A DNA stretch of 64,000 nucleotides from Vreelandella lionensis. GTDB lineage: Bacteria; Pseudomonadota; Gammaproteobacteria; Pseudomonadales; Halomonadaceae. The stretch covers positions 41,236 through 105,235 of the forward strand of contig NZ_MWVI01000076.1 of assembly GCF_002087295.1 (NCBI RefSeq). Reading direction: 5' to 3'. Position 1 is the stretch's first letter. Each line of letters starts with the position of its first letter. The notes beneath the pieces are model-generated. The model had not been told where the DNA came from, did no database searches, and saw nothing but the letters and a program-made list of their open reading frames with translations. The position numbers and the translations under genes are program-made. This document shows positions 1 to 10,211 of this stretch, one piece after another.

Positions 1-70
1 CCATGGCGCCGAGCGTGGTGCGCATCAGATGTTTAGAAAAAAGCGGTTTTGACAGGCTAGTCGTTATCAC
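1..70 (-). CDS. bamB: BamB N-terminus (partial, runs off the left edge)
   Basis: An open frame starts with GTG at 70, in a GTGA overlap with the yfgM stop, and runs off the window edge; an in-frame ATG lies at 25. Only about 23 residues are visible, with a Lys/Arg/Thr stretch that could lead into a lipoprotein signal peptide. The assignment rests on position: bamB, the lipoprotein of the outer-membrane BAM complex, commonly follows yfgM in gammaproteobacteria. The residues alone would not identify it. Confidence 0.45.
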   Translation of the reverse strand, partial: MITTSLSKPLFSKHLMRTTLGAM

Positions 71-725
71 TGTGTCGCCTCCTCGGCGCCGAGATCGTCA
101 AGCTTGAACTGCACGCCGTAAAGCGGCTGGTTCTGCGTTTGGGCGATAGACTGCGCGGTTTGCCATGCATCGCGAGCCTGCTCTGGCTGGTTCTGAGCCA
201 GGAAAGCATCGCCTCGCACGTTGGCTTGTTGAGCGGCCAGCGCATCGGAAATAGGCTGATCAAGAAGCGCTAGCGCGGCTTCCGGGTTACTTCAGCCACT
301 TCAATGCGTGCCAAGCGCAGCCATGCCAGGCTTTGCACATAGCGGCGTGAGGAGTTGCTGGCCACGTCCTGCAGTGCCTGCTTGGCCGCCGCAAGGTCGT
401 CTTGCTGTACTGCGAGACGGGCCTCCAACAGCTGTGCCAGTTCGGCATACAGGGTGTTGCCGTAGTCGTCGGTAAGCTCATCAATCAGCGTTTGTGCCGC
501 GCTTAACTGATCCCCTTCCAAGGTGGTGCCAGCGGTCATGTTGATGAGCTGCTGGTAACGGGCAGAAGCTGCCTCTGACTTACCCTCTTGGTAGTTCTGC
601 CATGTGTTCCAACCAAAGACGCCCGCCGCAGCGAGAACGGCACCGGCAATCAGCGAGGTCCCGTTCTCTTTCCACCAGCGTTTGACGACTTCTAGCTGCT
701 CTTCTTCGCTTCTCAGCTCCGCCAC
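67..725 (-). CDS. yfgM: YfgM-like tetratricopeptide ancillary protein (frameshifted)
   Basis: The N-terminus (RSEEEQLEVVKRWWKENG) followed by one membrane segment (SLIAGAVLAAAGVFGWNTW, about residues 23-41) and a TPR-like periplasmic domain is typical of YfgM, an inner-membrane protein associated with the Sec translocon and periplasmic chaperones. The frame breaks near 285-290: the first part would end with a spurious stop at 270, while reading continues in the next frame (LALLDQPISDALAAQQ and onward) to a TGA at 67-69. The restored protein is about 219 residues. It sits between hisS and bamB, the usual order. I read the break as a one-base sequence error. Confidence 0.85.
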
Positions 726-805
726 GGGCGGCCTCCTGTTCCATGAGTCAGCCGCATATGCGGCTAACGAGTATTCAGCTGCCCAGGCAGAGCCGGGCAG
801 TTACG

Positions 806-2113
806 TTAATGAGACGATACGTTTGGCAGTAACTCGTGAAGCGTCTCGGCCAGCGCTGCCTGGGCGACCTGCTGCTGCTCACGATCATCGCGGAGAAATT
901 TCAACGTGGCGGTTTGGTTGGCAAGCTCGTCCTCACCCAGCAGAATCGCCACCGGTGCAGCGCTCTTATCCGCCTTTTTCATTCGGCTTTTAAAGCTTCC
1001 GCCGCCGCAGTGTAGCTGTAAGCGTAGAGATGGCAGCGCGCTGCGCAGCTGCTCTGCCAGCATGAGTGCAGCAACAGTGGCGCTGTCATCCATGGGCACC
1101 AGATAGACATCGCATCCGCCCATGGCATCCGCTGGTACCAAATTCAGAGTTTCCAGCAGCAGTACTAAGCGCTCAATACCCATGGCAAAGCCCACCGCGG
1201 GCGTGGGCTTGCCACCGAGCTGCTCGACCAAACCATCGTAGCGGCCACCGGCACATACGGTGCCTTGGCTACCTAGAGCAGTGGTGGTCCACTCAAATAC
1301 GGTGCGGCAGTAGTAGTCCAGGCCGCGCACCAAGCGCGGGTTGACCACGTACGGAATACCGGCGGCATCCAGCATCGCTTTGAGCTGCTCGAAATGCGCG
1401 CGGGACTCGTCGTCCAGGTGATCCATCAACTGCGGGGCCGCGTTGAGCATCTCGGCCATATCCGGATTTTTGGAGTCCAGAATGCGCAGCGGATTGCTGG
1501 TTAAGCGTCGTTTGGAGTCTTCATCGAGAACATCTTGGTGCTGCTCAAAGTAGGCCACCAGTTTGTCGCGGTAGGCGGCCCGCGCTTCAGCGGAACCCAG
1601 GGAGTTCAGCTCCAGGGTGACGTGCTCCATCAAGCCAAGCTCTTGCCATAGCCGTGCCGAGAGCAGTATGACTTCGGCATCGATGTCCGGGCCATCAAAG
1701 CCGTAGGTTTCCACGCCCACTTGGTGAAACTGACGATAACGCCCTTTCTGAGGCCGTTCGTGGCGGAACATCGGGCCTTGGTACCAAAGCCGCTGGGTTT
1801 GGTTATGCAGCAAGCCGTGTTCCATTGCCGCCCGCACGCAGCTGGCGGTGCCTTCAGGGCGCAGCGTCAGGCTGTCACCGTTGCGGTCGTCGAAGGTGTA
1901 CATCTCTTTCTCGACGATATCGGTGACTTCGCCAATCGAGCGGGCAAACAGTGCCGTCTGTTCCACGATCGGCGTACGAATTTCATCGAAGCCGTAGCGG
2001 TGCATCAATTGGCGTACTTTGCCCTCAAAAAATTGCCAGCGAGGGCTGTCGCTGGGCAATAGGTCGTTCATACCACGGATGGCTTGAATCTTTTTAGCGG
2101 CGGACTTGCTCAA
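806..2113 (-). CDS. hisS: Histidyl-tRNA synthetase
   Basis: The intact 435-residue frame matches the usual length of class II HisRS. It charges tRNA-His with histidine in the cytoplasm. The N-terminus ([12 protein letters not shown]) is the family signature; motif 2 appears as [13 protein letters not shown] with [16 protein letters not shown] after it, and the histidine-binding motif as [15 protein letters not shown]. The anticodon-binding domain follows (about residues 335-430). The ATG at 2113 begins MSKSAAKK. It is downstream of ispG and upstream of yfgM on the same strand, probably co-transcribed with them. Nothing abnormal is seen. Confidence 0.97.
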   Translation of the reverse strand: MSKSAAKKIQAIRGMNDLLPSDSPRWQFFEGKVRQLMHRYGFDEIRTPIVEQTALFARSIGEVTDIVEKEMYTFDDRNGDSLTLRPEGTASCVRAAMEHGLLHNQTQRLWYQGPMFRHERPQKGRYRQFHQVGVETYGFDGPDIDAEVILLSARLWQELGLMEHVTLELNSLGSAEARAAYRDKLVAYFEQHQDVLDEDSKRRLTSNPLRILDSKNPDMAEMLNAAPQLMDHLDDESRAHFEQLKAMLDAAGIPYVVNPRLVRGLDYYCRTVFEWTTTALGSQGTVCAGGRYDGLVEQLGGKPTPAVGFAMGIERLVLLLETLNLVPADAMGGCDVYLVPMDDSATVAALMLAEQLRSALPSLRLQLHCGGGSFKSRMKKADKSAAPVAILLGEDELANQTATLKFLRDDREQQQVAQAALAETLHELLPNVSSH

Positions 2114-2182
2114 TGAAAACTCCTTTTAGGGGCGGCAGCGCAGAAGGCGGGAGGTACACCGCCTCTGCCAGCGAGGTAGGCG

Positions 2183-3310
2183 TTAAACGCTGCGCGCAAT
2201 CGTATTCTCTTGCTGCTGCTCTTTTTGGCGCACTTTATCGCGGATCAGCTTTTCCAGATCGTCCACCAGGTGATCGTTGCGCAGCTTACTCGCCGGTTTG
2301 CCATCGAATGTAGACCAAGTTGGCTGGTGAGCCGCCGGTTAGGCCGATATCGGTCTCTTTAGCTTCGCCGGGGCCGTTGACCACACAGCCAATCACCGAG
2401 ACATCCAGCGGCGTCATCACATCTTCCAGGCGCTCTTCAAGCTGGTTCATGGTGCTGATGACGTCAAAGTTCTGTCGCGAGCAGCTGGGACAGGCGATGA
2501 AGTTAATGCCCTTGGCGCGCAGCTTCAGGCTCTTGAGCATATCGAATCCGACCTTGATCTCTTCCACCGGGTCGGCAGCCAGCGAGACGCGGATGGTGTC
2601 GCCGATACCGTCCATCAACAGCATGCCTAGGCCAATGGAGGACTTCACTGTGCCCGAGCGCAGGCCGCCCGCTTCGGTAATGCCCAAGTGCAGCGGCTGC
2701 TCGATGCGGGTGGCAAGGTCGCGGTAGGCGGCCACCGCCATAAACACATCAACGCTTTTACGCTGACTTTATATTCCTGGAAATCGAGGCGGTCCAGGTG
2801 GTCAATATGGCGCATGGCAGACTCGACCAGCGCGGCGGGCGTAGGCTCGCCGTACTTCTTTTGCAGATCTTTTTCCAGCGACCCGGCGTTCACCCCGATA
2901 CGGATTGGAATGCCGTGGTCGCGGGCGGCGCTCACTACCGCACGCACGCGGTCTTCCCGGCCAATGTTGCCGGGGTTGATGCGTAGGCAATCCACCCCCA
3001 GTTCGGCCACGCGCAGGGCGATTTTGTAATCGAAATGAATGTCGGCAACGAGGGGGACGGCTACGCGCTGCTTGATTTTGCCGAAGGCTTCAGCGGCGTC
3101 CATATCCGGCACGGAGACGCGTACGATATCCGCCCCGGCTTTTTCCAACTGTTGGATCTGGCCGACAGTGGCGTCCACATCCAGGGTATTGGTGTTGGTC
3201 ATGCTCTGTACGGAAATCGGCGCATCGCCGCCCACGGCCACATTGCCAACATGAATTTGGCGTGACAGACGGCGTTTAATCGGAGAAGGGGCGTGCATAA
3301 GACGGGTCAC
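2183..3310 (-). CDS. ispG: 4-hydroxy-3-methylbut-2-enyl diphosphate synthase IspG (two frameshifts)
   Basis: IspG (GcpE) makes HMBPP in the MEP isoprenoid pathway and carries a 4Fe-4S cluster. The N-terminal TIM-barrel half reads well ([41 protein letters not shown]), and the cluster ligands are visible as [10 protein letters not shown] and [12 protein letters not shown]. The frame breaks near 2750 (after KVSVKA) and again near 2307 (after NLVYI); past the second break the normal C-terminus ([18 protein letters not shown]) continues to a TAA at 2183-2185. A GTG at 3310 overlaps the rodZ stop; an ATG lies at 3298. The gene is normally essential, so both breaks are probably sequence errors. Confidence 0.92.
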
Positions 3311-4290
3311 TCTCCCAGGGTAAAACGAGCAACGTTATTAGCACCGGCGCGCTCGGCAAGGTTCACGACCTCACCTTGGTAGCGCAGTTCTACACCGGTG
3401 GCGTTGCCGACGGTTAAACGAAAAGGCGGCTCGCCCTCAACGCTCGCGGTGGTGCCGGGGGTTTGTAGGCCGACAAACACACGCTGGTTGTTGGCATCGA
3501 AAATCTCTGTCCAGGACTGCTCGTTAAACGTCAGCTCCAGCAAGTTGGGGTTAGCAGCGGGGGCGGCATCGGTCACCTCTTCAGCAGGCGCCTCAGCTAC
3601 ATCGGTCGCTGCGTCGGCGTCAACCGCTGGGGCCGCGGGTTCGTCGCTAGTGGCAGCGGTTGGCTCATCGTTGTCAGCAGCGGGCGCACTGCTATCGCTA
3701 ATATCGCTGTCGGCGGGCTCGTCGCTGACCACATCGTTAGTCAACTCCTCCGTTGCGGCGGGCTCAGGTGTGACCACCGGAGTAGGCTCTGGAGCTGGCT
3801 CGGGTTCGCTGATGGGCGCTTCGTTCTCTTCCATAGCGGGTGAGGCGCCGATGCTCGGCGGCTCGCTGCCACCTCTGCTTTGCCACCAAGCAACCGTCAC
3901 GGCAATCAGCCCGGCAATCACCAGCAGAGTGACTAACTTAAAGAGCCATGCGCCTACTTTGGATGGCGGCTTAGTCACGGTAACCGGGGCCACCTTGCGT
4001 TCGGCATCACTGGTGCCGTGGCGAACCTGGTAAGCCTCAAGCACCACACGTTCGTCCATGCCTAAATATTTGGCATAGGCGCGCAAGTAGCCGCGACGAT
4101 ACGCAGCGACAGGAATCTCTTCGTAATTATCGCGCTCTAGGCCATCCACCACAGCAGGGCGCAGGTTCAGTGCTCGGGCGGCATCCGTCAGCGGGACGCC
4201 CAGCGATTCGCGTTGACGAGAAAGCAACTCACCGGGGGTTGCTGTGCTGTGGGCCGTAGTAACGCTATCTTGTAACTGTGTGTCGCTCAT
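3307..4290 (-). CDS. rodZ: RodZ-like cytoskeletal helix-turn-helix membrane protein
   Basis: The order of parts is that of RodZ, which links MreB to the membrane and supports rod shape: an N-terminal HTH of the Xre type ([21 protein letters not shown] to about residue 95), a basic stretch, one transmembrane helix ([18 protein letters not shown], about 118-135), a long Ala/Glu/Asp/Pro-rich periplasmic linker (about 145-250), then a C-terminal beta domain ([19 protein letters not shown]). At 327 residues it is close to the E. coli protein. Its stop overlaps the ispG start by 4 bp, implying coupled translation. The linker is low complexity. Confidence 0.9.
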   Translation of the reverse strand: MSDTQLQDSVTTAHSTATPGELLSRQRESLGVPLTDAARALNLRPAVVDGLERDNYEEIPVAAYRRGYLRAYAKYLGMDERVVLEAYQVRHGTSDAERKVAPVTVTKPPSKVGAWLFKLVTLLVIAGLIAVTVAWWQSRGGSEPPSIGASPAMEENEAPISEPEPAPEPTPVVTPEPAATEELTNDVVSDEPADSDISDSSAPAADNDEPTAATSDEPAAPAVDADAATDVAEAPAEEVTDAAPAANPNLLELTFNEQSWTEIFDANNQRVFVGLQTPGTTASVEGEPPFRLTVGNATGVELRYQGEVVNLAERAGANNVARFTLGE

Positions 4291-4330
4291 AGCTGAGCAT
4301 CCTTCAATAATGTGGTGATCAGGGCGGCAA

Positions 4331-5065
4331 TCAGTTGTTTAGCAAGCGCTGGTAGTCGGCAGCCGCGGCGTCGTCACCGCGGGCGAGGGCGACATCAATC
4401 GCCAGTTCCAGTGCCGCTGGGTCTGGGCCGGCTAACTGCAGATAGTTCTGCAGCGGTGCCCAGGCCTGATCATAATTGCCCTGTGAAACTTCCAGTTCGG
4501 CTAACATTAAATACCCGCGTGGGTTGCGCGGGTCGATATTTTGCGCGCGTTGCAAACGTTCGCGCGCTTTATCAAATTCGTCTATTGCCAAATAGCACTG
4601 CCCCAGGTTGGTAAATAGCTGGGCACGATTGGCGTACTGGGCATCCTGAGATGCTATTTCTAACTGTTCGCAGGCCTGTGGAAACTGCGCCTGCTGATAC
4701 AAAAACGCGGCGTAGTTGTTACGCGCGCGAGTAAACGAGGGCGCTGCATTCAACGCCTGCTGGAAGTAGCGGTTGGCAAGATCGCTCTCTCCCTGCTGTT
4801 GATAGACCAGCGCGAGCGCCTGAAGTGCCTCAGGGTGGCGCGGGTCCAGTTCAAGAGCACGATCAAGGGCATTCAACGCGCGGGGCAGGTTATCACGCTC
4901 TAGGTAGGCGACGCCAAGCTGGGTGTAGGCTTCTGCCGCGCCGGGGTTGGCGTCGTCACTGATCCCTTGGCCAGAGGTGGCACAGCCCGCCAGCAGCAGG
5001 CTGCCAGCAAGCACGGACAGCATGGGCATCCTAAAAAGGGTAATGCGCCTGCGGTGACCGATCAT
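4331..5065 (-). CDS. pilW: PilW/PilF type IV pilus assembly lipoprotein
   Basis: This 244-residue protein begins with a lipoprotein signal (MLSVLAGSLLLAGCATS), with the lipobox cysteine near residue 28, and continues as tandem tetratricopeptide repeats (AYTQLGVAYLERDNLPRAL, ALQALALVYQQQGESDLA and further copies). PilW/PilF is the outer-membrane pilotin that helps the PilQ secretin assemble and stabilises type IV pili. The order rlmN-pilW-rodZ-ispG-hisS is a well-known gammaproteobacterial arrangement and supports the call. The frame is intact. Confidence 0.9.
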   Translation of the reverse strand: MIGHRRRITLFRMPMLSVLAGSLLLAGCATSGQGISDDANPGAAEAYTQLGVAYLERDNLPRALNALDRALELDPRHPEALQALALVYQQQGESDLANRYFQQALNAAPSFTRARNNYAAFLYQQAQFPQACEQLEIASQDAQYANRAQLFTNLGQCYLAIDEFDKARERLQRAQNIDPRNPRGYLMLAELEVSQGNYDQAWAPLQNYLQLAGPDPAALELAIDVALARGDDAAAADYQRLLNN

Positions 5066-5183
5066 CTACGCCCTCTTGAGTCGAAACTATTGAGCCAGTG
5101 CTGCAAGGTGGATGCTTTGTAAGCACCCGGCAAAAGCGTGTCCATCAAAGCGCTGTGTCAGGTGGATGTCAAGACAGCAGCGA

Positions 5184-6368
5184 TTAGTCAGCGTCAAGCT
5201 GAACGGACTGAATATAGCGTGCGCTACGCTTGGTACGGTCTTTTACGCGGCCCACTAGCTGACCACAGGCGGCATCAATATCGTCACCACGGGTCATGCG
5301 CACGGTAGCGTTGTACTCTAAGTCGTACAGCCACTGTTGGAAGCGCATCACTTGGTTACGCGATGGCTTCTCGTAACCTGAGTTCGGGAAAGGGTTAAAC
5401 GGAATCAGGTTGATTTTACACGGCAGCTCTTTGAGCAAAGCGGCCAGCTGTTCGGCGTGCTCTTGCTGATCGTTGACGTCTTTGATTAGCGTGTACTCAA
5501 TCGTGACCTGACGGTTATCAGGGCACTTGGCCAGATAACGGTGGCAGGCATCCAGCAGCGCACGAATATTGTACTTACGGTTGATCGGTACTAGCTCGTT
5601 GCGCAGCTCATCGGTGGAGGCGTGCAGCGAGATAGCAAGGCTCACATCCATCTCATCGCCCAGCTTGTCAATCATCGGTACAACACCCGATGTAGAGAGC
5701 GTGACGCGGCGCTTGGAGAGCCCATAACCGTTATCGTCGAGCATCAGCTTCATGGCGGGCACGACGTTATCGAAATTGAGCAGCGGTTCGCCCATACCCA
5801 TCATGACCACGTTGGTCACCGGGCGATTGGCGGTATCACGGCGCGGGCCAACACTGCGTTGGGCAACCCACACCTGGCCGATAATCTCGGCGGCGGTTAA
5901 GTTACGCTGGAAGCCCTGTTTACCGGTAGAGCAGAAGCTACAGTCCAGCGAACAACCCACTTGGGAAGAGACACACAGCGTGCGCCGCTTACCGTTTTCA
6001 GCGGGAATCAGCACCGTTTCTACGTAGCTGCCATCCTCAACCTCTAACACCCATTTACGGGTGCCGTCGCTGGAAGTGCCTTCGTAGACAACGCCCGGGC
6101 CGCGAATTTCAGCGACTTGGGAGAGCTTGTCGCGCAGCGGTTTCGACAGGTTGGTCATCGCCGTGAAGTCGTCGATGCCTTCCTGGTGAATCCACTTCAT
6201 CACCTGAGTGGCGCGGAATTTCTTTTCGCCAATTGACAAAAAGAAAGCTTCCATCTGCTCGCGGGAAAGCCCCAGCAGGTTCTGGCGTGCCGGTGCCGCT
6301 TGTTGGGCAGTCGCGCGGTCAGGAGTCGTGTTGGGGGCAGGCGTATGTTGAGCTACGGTGGTGGTCAT
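5184..6368 (-). CDS. rlmN: Dual-specificity 23S rRNA / tRNA adenine-C2 methyltransferase RlmN
   Basis: RlmN is a radical-SAM enzyme that methylates C2 of A2503 in 23S rRNA and of A37 in some tRNAs. The 4Fe-4S motif is [15 protein letters not shown] (about residues 135-150); the methyl-carrying C-terminal cysteine is in [23 protein letters not shown] and [15 protein letters not shown] are further family blocks. At 394 residues it has a slightly long, poorly conserved N-terminus (about 30 residues), so a later start is possible. It lies between ndk and pilW, as expected, and the frame is intact. Confidence 0.96.
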   Translation of the reverse strand: MTTTVAQHTPAPNTTPDRATAQQAAPARQNLLGLSREQMEAFFLSIGEKKFRATQVMKWIHQEGIDDFTAMTNLSKPLRDKLSQVAEIRGPGVVYEGTSSDGTRKWVLEVEDGSYVETVLIPAENGKRRTLCVSSQVGCSLDCSFCSTGKQGFQRNLTAAEIIGQVWVAQRSVGPRRDTANRPVTNVVMMGMGEPLLNFDNVVPAMKLMLDDNGYGLSKRRVTLSTSGVVPMIDKLGDEMDVSLAISLHASTDELRNELVPINRKYNIRALLDACHRYLAKCPDNRQVTIEYTLIKDVNDQQEHAEQLAALLKELPCKINLIPFNPFPNSGYEKPSRNQVMRFQQWLYDLEYNATVRMTRGDDIDAACGQLVGRVKDRTKRSARYIQSVQLDAD

Positions 6369-6451
6369 GGCGGTCAGCGTTCAGAAAGAGGCGGGGGCAA
6401 AGCCCCCGCGGAAAATGGCCGGCAACGAAGGTTGAAACGGCGGCGCTTGGT

Positions 6452-6877
6452 TTAGCGCGGGCAGATTTCGTCGTTACCGAAGAAGTAGCTAATTTCGCGC
6501 TCAGCGCTTTCCGGAGAATCAGAGCCATGGACAGCGTTGGCGTCGATTGTTTCCGCAAAGTCAGCGCGAATGGTGCCCGGAGCGGCTTCTTTCGGGTTGG
6601 TAGCACCCATCAGCTCACGGTTTTTAGCGCTGGCGCCTTCGCCTTCCAGCACTTGTACCACTACCGGGCCAGAGGTCATGAAGCCAACTAGGTCTTTGAA
6701 GAAGGGACGCTCTTTGTGCTCAGCGTAGAAACCGCCCACTTTCTCTTCAGAGAGGTGCATCATTTTAGCGGCTACGACGTTCAGGCCCGCTTTTTCAAAG
6801 CGTGCAATGATGTCGCCAATGGCATTTTTAGCAACGGCATCGGGCTTGATGATGGAAAGAGTACGTTCAGTCGCCAT
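6452..6877 (-). CDS. ndk: Nucleoside diphosphate kinase
   Basis: The complete 141-residue Ndk moves the gamma phosphate between nucleoside triphosphates and diphosphates through a phosphohistidine. The nucleophile is in [16 protein letters not shown], and the start ([18 protein letters not shown]) is the family signature. A Shine-Dalgarno AAGGAG lies 8-13 bases upstream of the ATG. It is followed by rlmN on the same strand, a common pairing. Confidence 0.97.
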   Translation of the reverse strand: MATERTLSIIKPDAVAKNAIGDIIARFEKAGLNVVAAKMMHLSEEKVGGFYAEHKERPFFKDLVGFMTSGPVVVQVLEGEGASAKNRELMGATNPKEAAPGTIRADFAETIDANAVHGSDSPESAEREISYFFGNDEICPR

Positions 6878-6912
6878 GCAGAAATCTCCTTAAAAGGGAT
6901 AAAGCAGAAATT

Positions 6913-6936
6913 GCCGCCCCGGAAAGCCGGGGCGGC
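6913..6936 (-). terminator. GC-rich hairpin in the iscA-ndk gap
   Basis: There is a perfect 10-bp stem (GCCGCCCCGG / CCGGGGCGGC) with a 4-base loop. Read on the minus strand it is followed only by AATTTCTGCTTT, a poor T-tract. It could end iscA transcription or be a structured ndk leader, since a possible ndk promoter lies on its upstream side. Confidence 0.4.
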
Positions 6937-6993
6937 GCAGGAAAAAGTTGGTCGGCTAGGGCCGTATGTTGCATCGGCTGCCGAGTGGCCGCG

Positions 6994-7022
6994 ATTATAG
7001 CGCCTCCCGGGGGGTATGAATA
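6994..7022 (-). promoter_or_regulatory. Possible ndk promoter
   Basis: On the minus strand a perfect TATAAT (-10, at 6999-6994) is preceded at 17 bp by TATTCA (7022-7017), a weak -35. It would start transcription about 110 bases before the ndk ATG. Confidence 0.4.
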
Positions 7023-7055
7023 CCGGTTATATGCGCAACAGCCACGGCGGATAGC

Positions 7056-7382
7056 TTAGACTGTGAAGCTTTCACCGCAGCCGCACTGGTCTTTTACATT
7101 GGGGTTGTTGAAGCGGAAAAAGCGATTCAAGCCTTCGTTGACGTAATCCACTTCGCTGCCGTCTAGCATCTCGACGGCATCAGGAGCCACGTAGACGCTT
7201 GCGCCGTGATCTTCGAAACGCACATCGTCATCCTGTGCTTCATCGGCAAAATCAAGCACATAGCTGTAGCCGGAACAGCCGCTGGGTTTAACGGATACCC
7301 GCAGGCCTAGACCCTGGCCGCGCTCGTCGAGCACACGCTGAATTTGTTCAGCTGCAGCGGGCGTAATGTTTAGTGTTGCCAT
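7056..7382 (-). CDS. IscA/ErpA-type A-type Fe-S carrier
   Basis: This 108-residue A-type carrier receives and hands on Fe-S clusters. The three conserved cysteines are present: one in KPSGCSGYSY (about residue 36) and two in DQCGCGESF near the C-terminus. It follows iscS on the same strand with a 54-base gap. No iscU scaffold, hscBA or fdx lies around it. The family does not separate IscA, ErpA and SufA reliably by motif, so no symbol is given. Confidence 0.93.
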   Translation of the reverse strand: MATLNITPAAAEQIQRVLDERGQGLGLRVSVKPSGCSGYSYVLDFADEAQDDDVRFEDHGASVYVAPDAVEMLDGSEVDYVNEGLNRFFRFNNPNVKDQCGCGESFTV

Positions 7383-7436
7383 GGAGCGTTCTCCTTTAAG
7401 AAGTCGTTAGCAGTGCGTCAGGAGAGCGTCAGCCGC

Positions 7437-8613
7437 CTAACGTGCGGTCGCACGTAAGCCGCTCACCGCGTGGCGCAGTAGGGTTAATGCGTGGTCGATA
7501 TCGGCCTCTTGGGTAAAGCGCCCAAAGCTAATACGCAGCGATGAGAGCGCGAGCCGACGGGGCGTACCAATGCCCAATAGTACATAAGACGGGTCAACGC
7601 TTGCCGAGTTGCAGGCAGAGCCGGTAGACACGGCCACATCCCGTAGCGCCATCAGCAGTGCCTCGCCATCCACGCCTTCAAACGCCAAGTTCAAGATGTT
7701 GGGAACGGCGTTCTCCAGTGGGGAGTTGGGGATGATGCCTTCCAGGTTTGATAAGCCGCTTAGAAAGCGTTCGCGTAGCGCCGCAATATGGGCCTGATCC
7801 GCGTCCTGCTGCTGTTGCATGACGTTAAACGCTTCACCCATCCCGGCAATCTGATGAGTAGGCAGCGTGCCGGAGCGCATGCCGCGCTCGTGGCCGCCAC
7901 CATGAATGAGTGCCTCGACGCGAATATCCGGGTGGCGTTTCACATACAGAGCGCCGACCCCTTTAGGCCCGTAGGCTTTGTGGCCTGATAGCGACATCAA
8001 ATCAATATGCGGAGGCGACCTCGTCGAGCGGAATACGCACCACCGCCTGGGCGGCATCGGTGTGGAACGCCGCCCCGAACTCATGGGTGACTTCCGCTAG
8101 GGCGGCAATATCATGAATGCTGCCTAGCTAATTATTCACCGCCATTAGCGATACCAGTGCCGTGTCGTCGCGCATGGCGGCACGCAGTTGCTCAGGGGTG
8201 ATGCGTCCATCGCGCCCTGGGGTTAGCCAGGTGATCTCGAAGCCTTCGCTCTCCAGTGCCTTGGCGGTGTCTACCACCGCTTTATGCTCAATGCTGGAAG
8301 TGACAAGGTGCATGCCACGTTCGCGGTTAGCACGCATAAAGCCAATCAGCGCTAGGTTATTGGCTTCGGTGGCGCCACTGGTCCAGACGATTTCACGCGG
8401 ATCAGCGCCGATCATATCGGCCACTTGGCGGCGCGCCTGTTCCACCACCTGCTCGGCCTGCCAGCCCAGCATATGGCTGCGGGAAGCGGGGTTGGCGAAC
8501 AGCTGGTCTACCGTGAGGTAGCGCTGCATAACCTCAGCCACACGACCATCGACCGGCGTCGTGGCGGCATAATCGAGATAAATGGGCCGCGCGGGAGTGG
8601 AGGTCATCGTCAT
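7437..8613 (-). CDS. iscS: Cysteine desulfurase IscS (in-frame stop plus frameshift)
   Basis: IscS is the PLP enzyme that takes sulfur from cysteine for Fe-S and tRNA thiolation. The N-terminal part ([26 protein letters not shown]), the PLP lysine ([14 protein letters not shown]) and the sulfur-carrying cysteine ([10 protein letters not shown]) are present. At 8130-8128 a TAG stands where the family has Glu of the NNE-G motif (GAG), and near 8020 the frame shifts before the HIDLMSLSG block. The start is taken as ATG at 8613 ([10 protein letters not shown]), 25 bases after iscR; the longer open frame would overlap iscR. Both defects are probably sequence errors because loss would be very costly. 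Confidence 0.88.
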
Positions 8614-8638
8614 AGATTCCAGCGTGCAGTAAATACCT

Positions 8639-9106
8639 TCAAAGGGAAGACGCGAGGATGCCAGCATCGACCCGCTGTTTTTGCCGGGTAGCGATGCGGA
8701 TCACATCAGGGCGCTGTATCAACTGCGCCAGCGTAATATCGTCGAGAAAACTGCGAATTTGCCCGGATAGCTCGCACCATAAATGGTGCGTTAAACAGGT
8801 GTCGCCCTGCTGGCAGTCGGATAGCCCCTGGCAGCGGGTCGCGTCGACGGTTTCGTTGACTGCATCAATCACCAGAGAGACGCTGATCTCCTCTCGTGCT
8901 TTGGCCAGTAGGTAACCGCGACCCGGCCCGCGCACGCTGCTAACTAGCCCCGCCCGGCGCAGCCTTGCGAAGAGTTGCTCCAGGTAAGAGAGCGAGATCT
9001 CCTGTCGCTGGGAGATATCTCCCAGGCTGGTAGGGCCGCTGGGGGCGTTAAGCGCCAAATCCAGCATGGCCGTAACGGCGTAACGGCCTTTTGTCGTCAA
9101 GCGCAT
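8639..9106 (-). CDS. iscR: Fe-S cluster regulator IscR
   Basis: This 155-residue Rrf2-family regulator begins [19 protein letters not shown] and has a winged HTH ([18 protein letters not shown], with [10 protein letters not shown] as the wing). Three cysteines for the 2Fe-2S cluster are in the segment [13 protein letters not shown]. IscR senses Fe-S demand and usually represses its own operon, here iscR-iscS-iscA. cysE lies just upstream on the same strand. The frame is intact. Confidence 0.95.
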   Translation of the reverse strand: MRLTTKGRYAVTAMLDLALNAPSGPTSLGDISQRQEISLSYLEQLFARLRRAGLVSSVRGPGRGYLLAKAREEISVSLVIDAVNETVDATRCQGLSDCQQGDTCLTHHLWCELSGQIRSFLDDITLAQLIQRPDVIRIATRQKQRVDAGILASSL

Positions 9107-9183
9107 AGCAGGTACCTCGTCGCTGAGCTTTCAGCGCGCTGGCAGCAAATGTTGCGCCATTATGGAAATCCTGAGTGCGTTGG

Positions 9184-10047
9184 TCAACTATTGCGCGTGG
9201 TGCTGCTTTCCGGTGATGGGCTGCTGCGCTCCTGGGCAGTATGACCAAGGCCAGGGCAGCCGGTATCGTTTTCATCCAGAATATCGGCAAAGTCCTCATC
9301 TCGCAGAGCCGGTAACTGGCCATCGCGGTAGTTGGCATCGAGCTTGCGAAGCGTTGAGCACATGCGCTCGATACGCTCGTCCACGGCGTGCATGTGATCG
9401 AGCATGGCCTGCATCGAACGCGCCACCGGGTCGGGCATGTCTTGGCTGACGCCATAGGCATCGAAACCAAACTTCTGGCAGATGGCTTCCCGTCGGGCCG
9501 GGTCGATATCCAGCGCCTCTTCCACATCCGGGTCGGCGCGTTTGACGATTTTGCCGGGAATGCCGACTACGGTCGCTCCAGCCGGTACTTCTTTGGTCAC
9601 CACTGCGTTAGAGCCAATTTTGGCGCCTGCGCCCACGGTAAACGGCCCCAGTATCTTGGCGCCGGCACCAACAATCACACCATCTTCCAGCGTAGGGTGA
9701 CGTTTGCCTTTGTTCCAACTGGTGCCGCCCAGCGTCACGCCTTGGTAGAGCGTGACGTTATCGCCCACCTGTGCGGTTTCACCAATCACCACGCCCATGC
9801 CATGGTCGATAAAAAAGCGCCGCCCAATGGTTGCACCTGGGTGGATTTCAATGCCGGTGAGCCAGCGGGAGAAGGTCGATAGCGTCCGTGCCAGCCACTT
9901 AAAGTTCTTTTTCCACAGCCAGTGGCCGCAGCGGTGTAGCAGCAGGGCGTGTAGGCCGGGATAGTTGGTCAGCACCTCAAGAAAGTTACGTGCCGCTGGG
10001 TCGCGGTCAAATACGCTATTGATGTCTTCACGCAGGCGTTGAAACAT
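9184..10047 (-). CDS. cysE: Serine O-acetyltransferase
   Basis: CysE makes O-acetylserine from serine and acetyl-CoA, the committed step of cysteine synthesis. An N-terminal helical part is followed by the left-handed beta-helix of hexapeptide repeats (about residues 65-165), with the active-site stretch [14 protein letters not shown] and [17 protein letters not shown]. The protein is 287 residues; the last 90 are helical and poorly conserved, as in the shorter EpsC-like group. It lies directly upstream of iscR, so cysteine supply and cysteine-desulfurase genes are neighbours. Confidence 0.93.
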   Translation of the reverse strand: MFQRLREDINSVFDRDPAARNFLEVLTNYPGLHALLLHRCGHWLWKKNFKWLARTLSTFSRWLTGIEIHPGATIGRRFFIDHGMGVVIGETAQVGDNVTLYQGVTLGGTSWNKGKRHPTLEDGVIVGAGAKILGPFTVGAGAKIGSNAVVTKEVPAGATVVGIPGKIVKRADPDVEEALDIDPARREAICQKFGFDAYGVSQDMPDPVARSMQAMLDHMHAVDERIERMCSTLRKLDANYRDGQLPALRDEDFADILDENDTGCPGLGHTAQERSSPSPESSTTRNS

Positions 10048-10211
10048 GGGTGATCCTTGGGCGTTAAGGGAGGCAGCAGCAATACAGTATTGGAATATGG
10101 TGAGTGCAAAGCGGCAGTCGAAAAGGCGATGTTGGGGCGCGTTGTTGTAACTTCAAGTTTAGGCCATTGCCGCTTTGCTGGCGCCTCTTGTGATTAGTAC
10201 GCCGTTATGTG

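Noticed and set aside
3398..4033. Ser/Ala/Gly-rich 211-codon frame opposite rodZ
   Set aside because: It is the antisense of the low-complexity rodZ linker, with no start signal.
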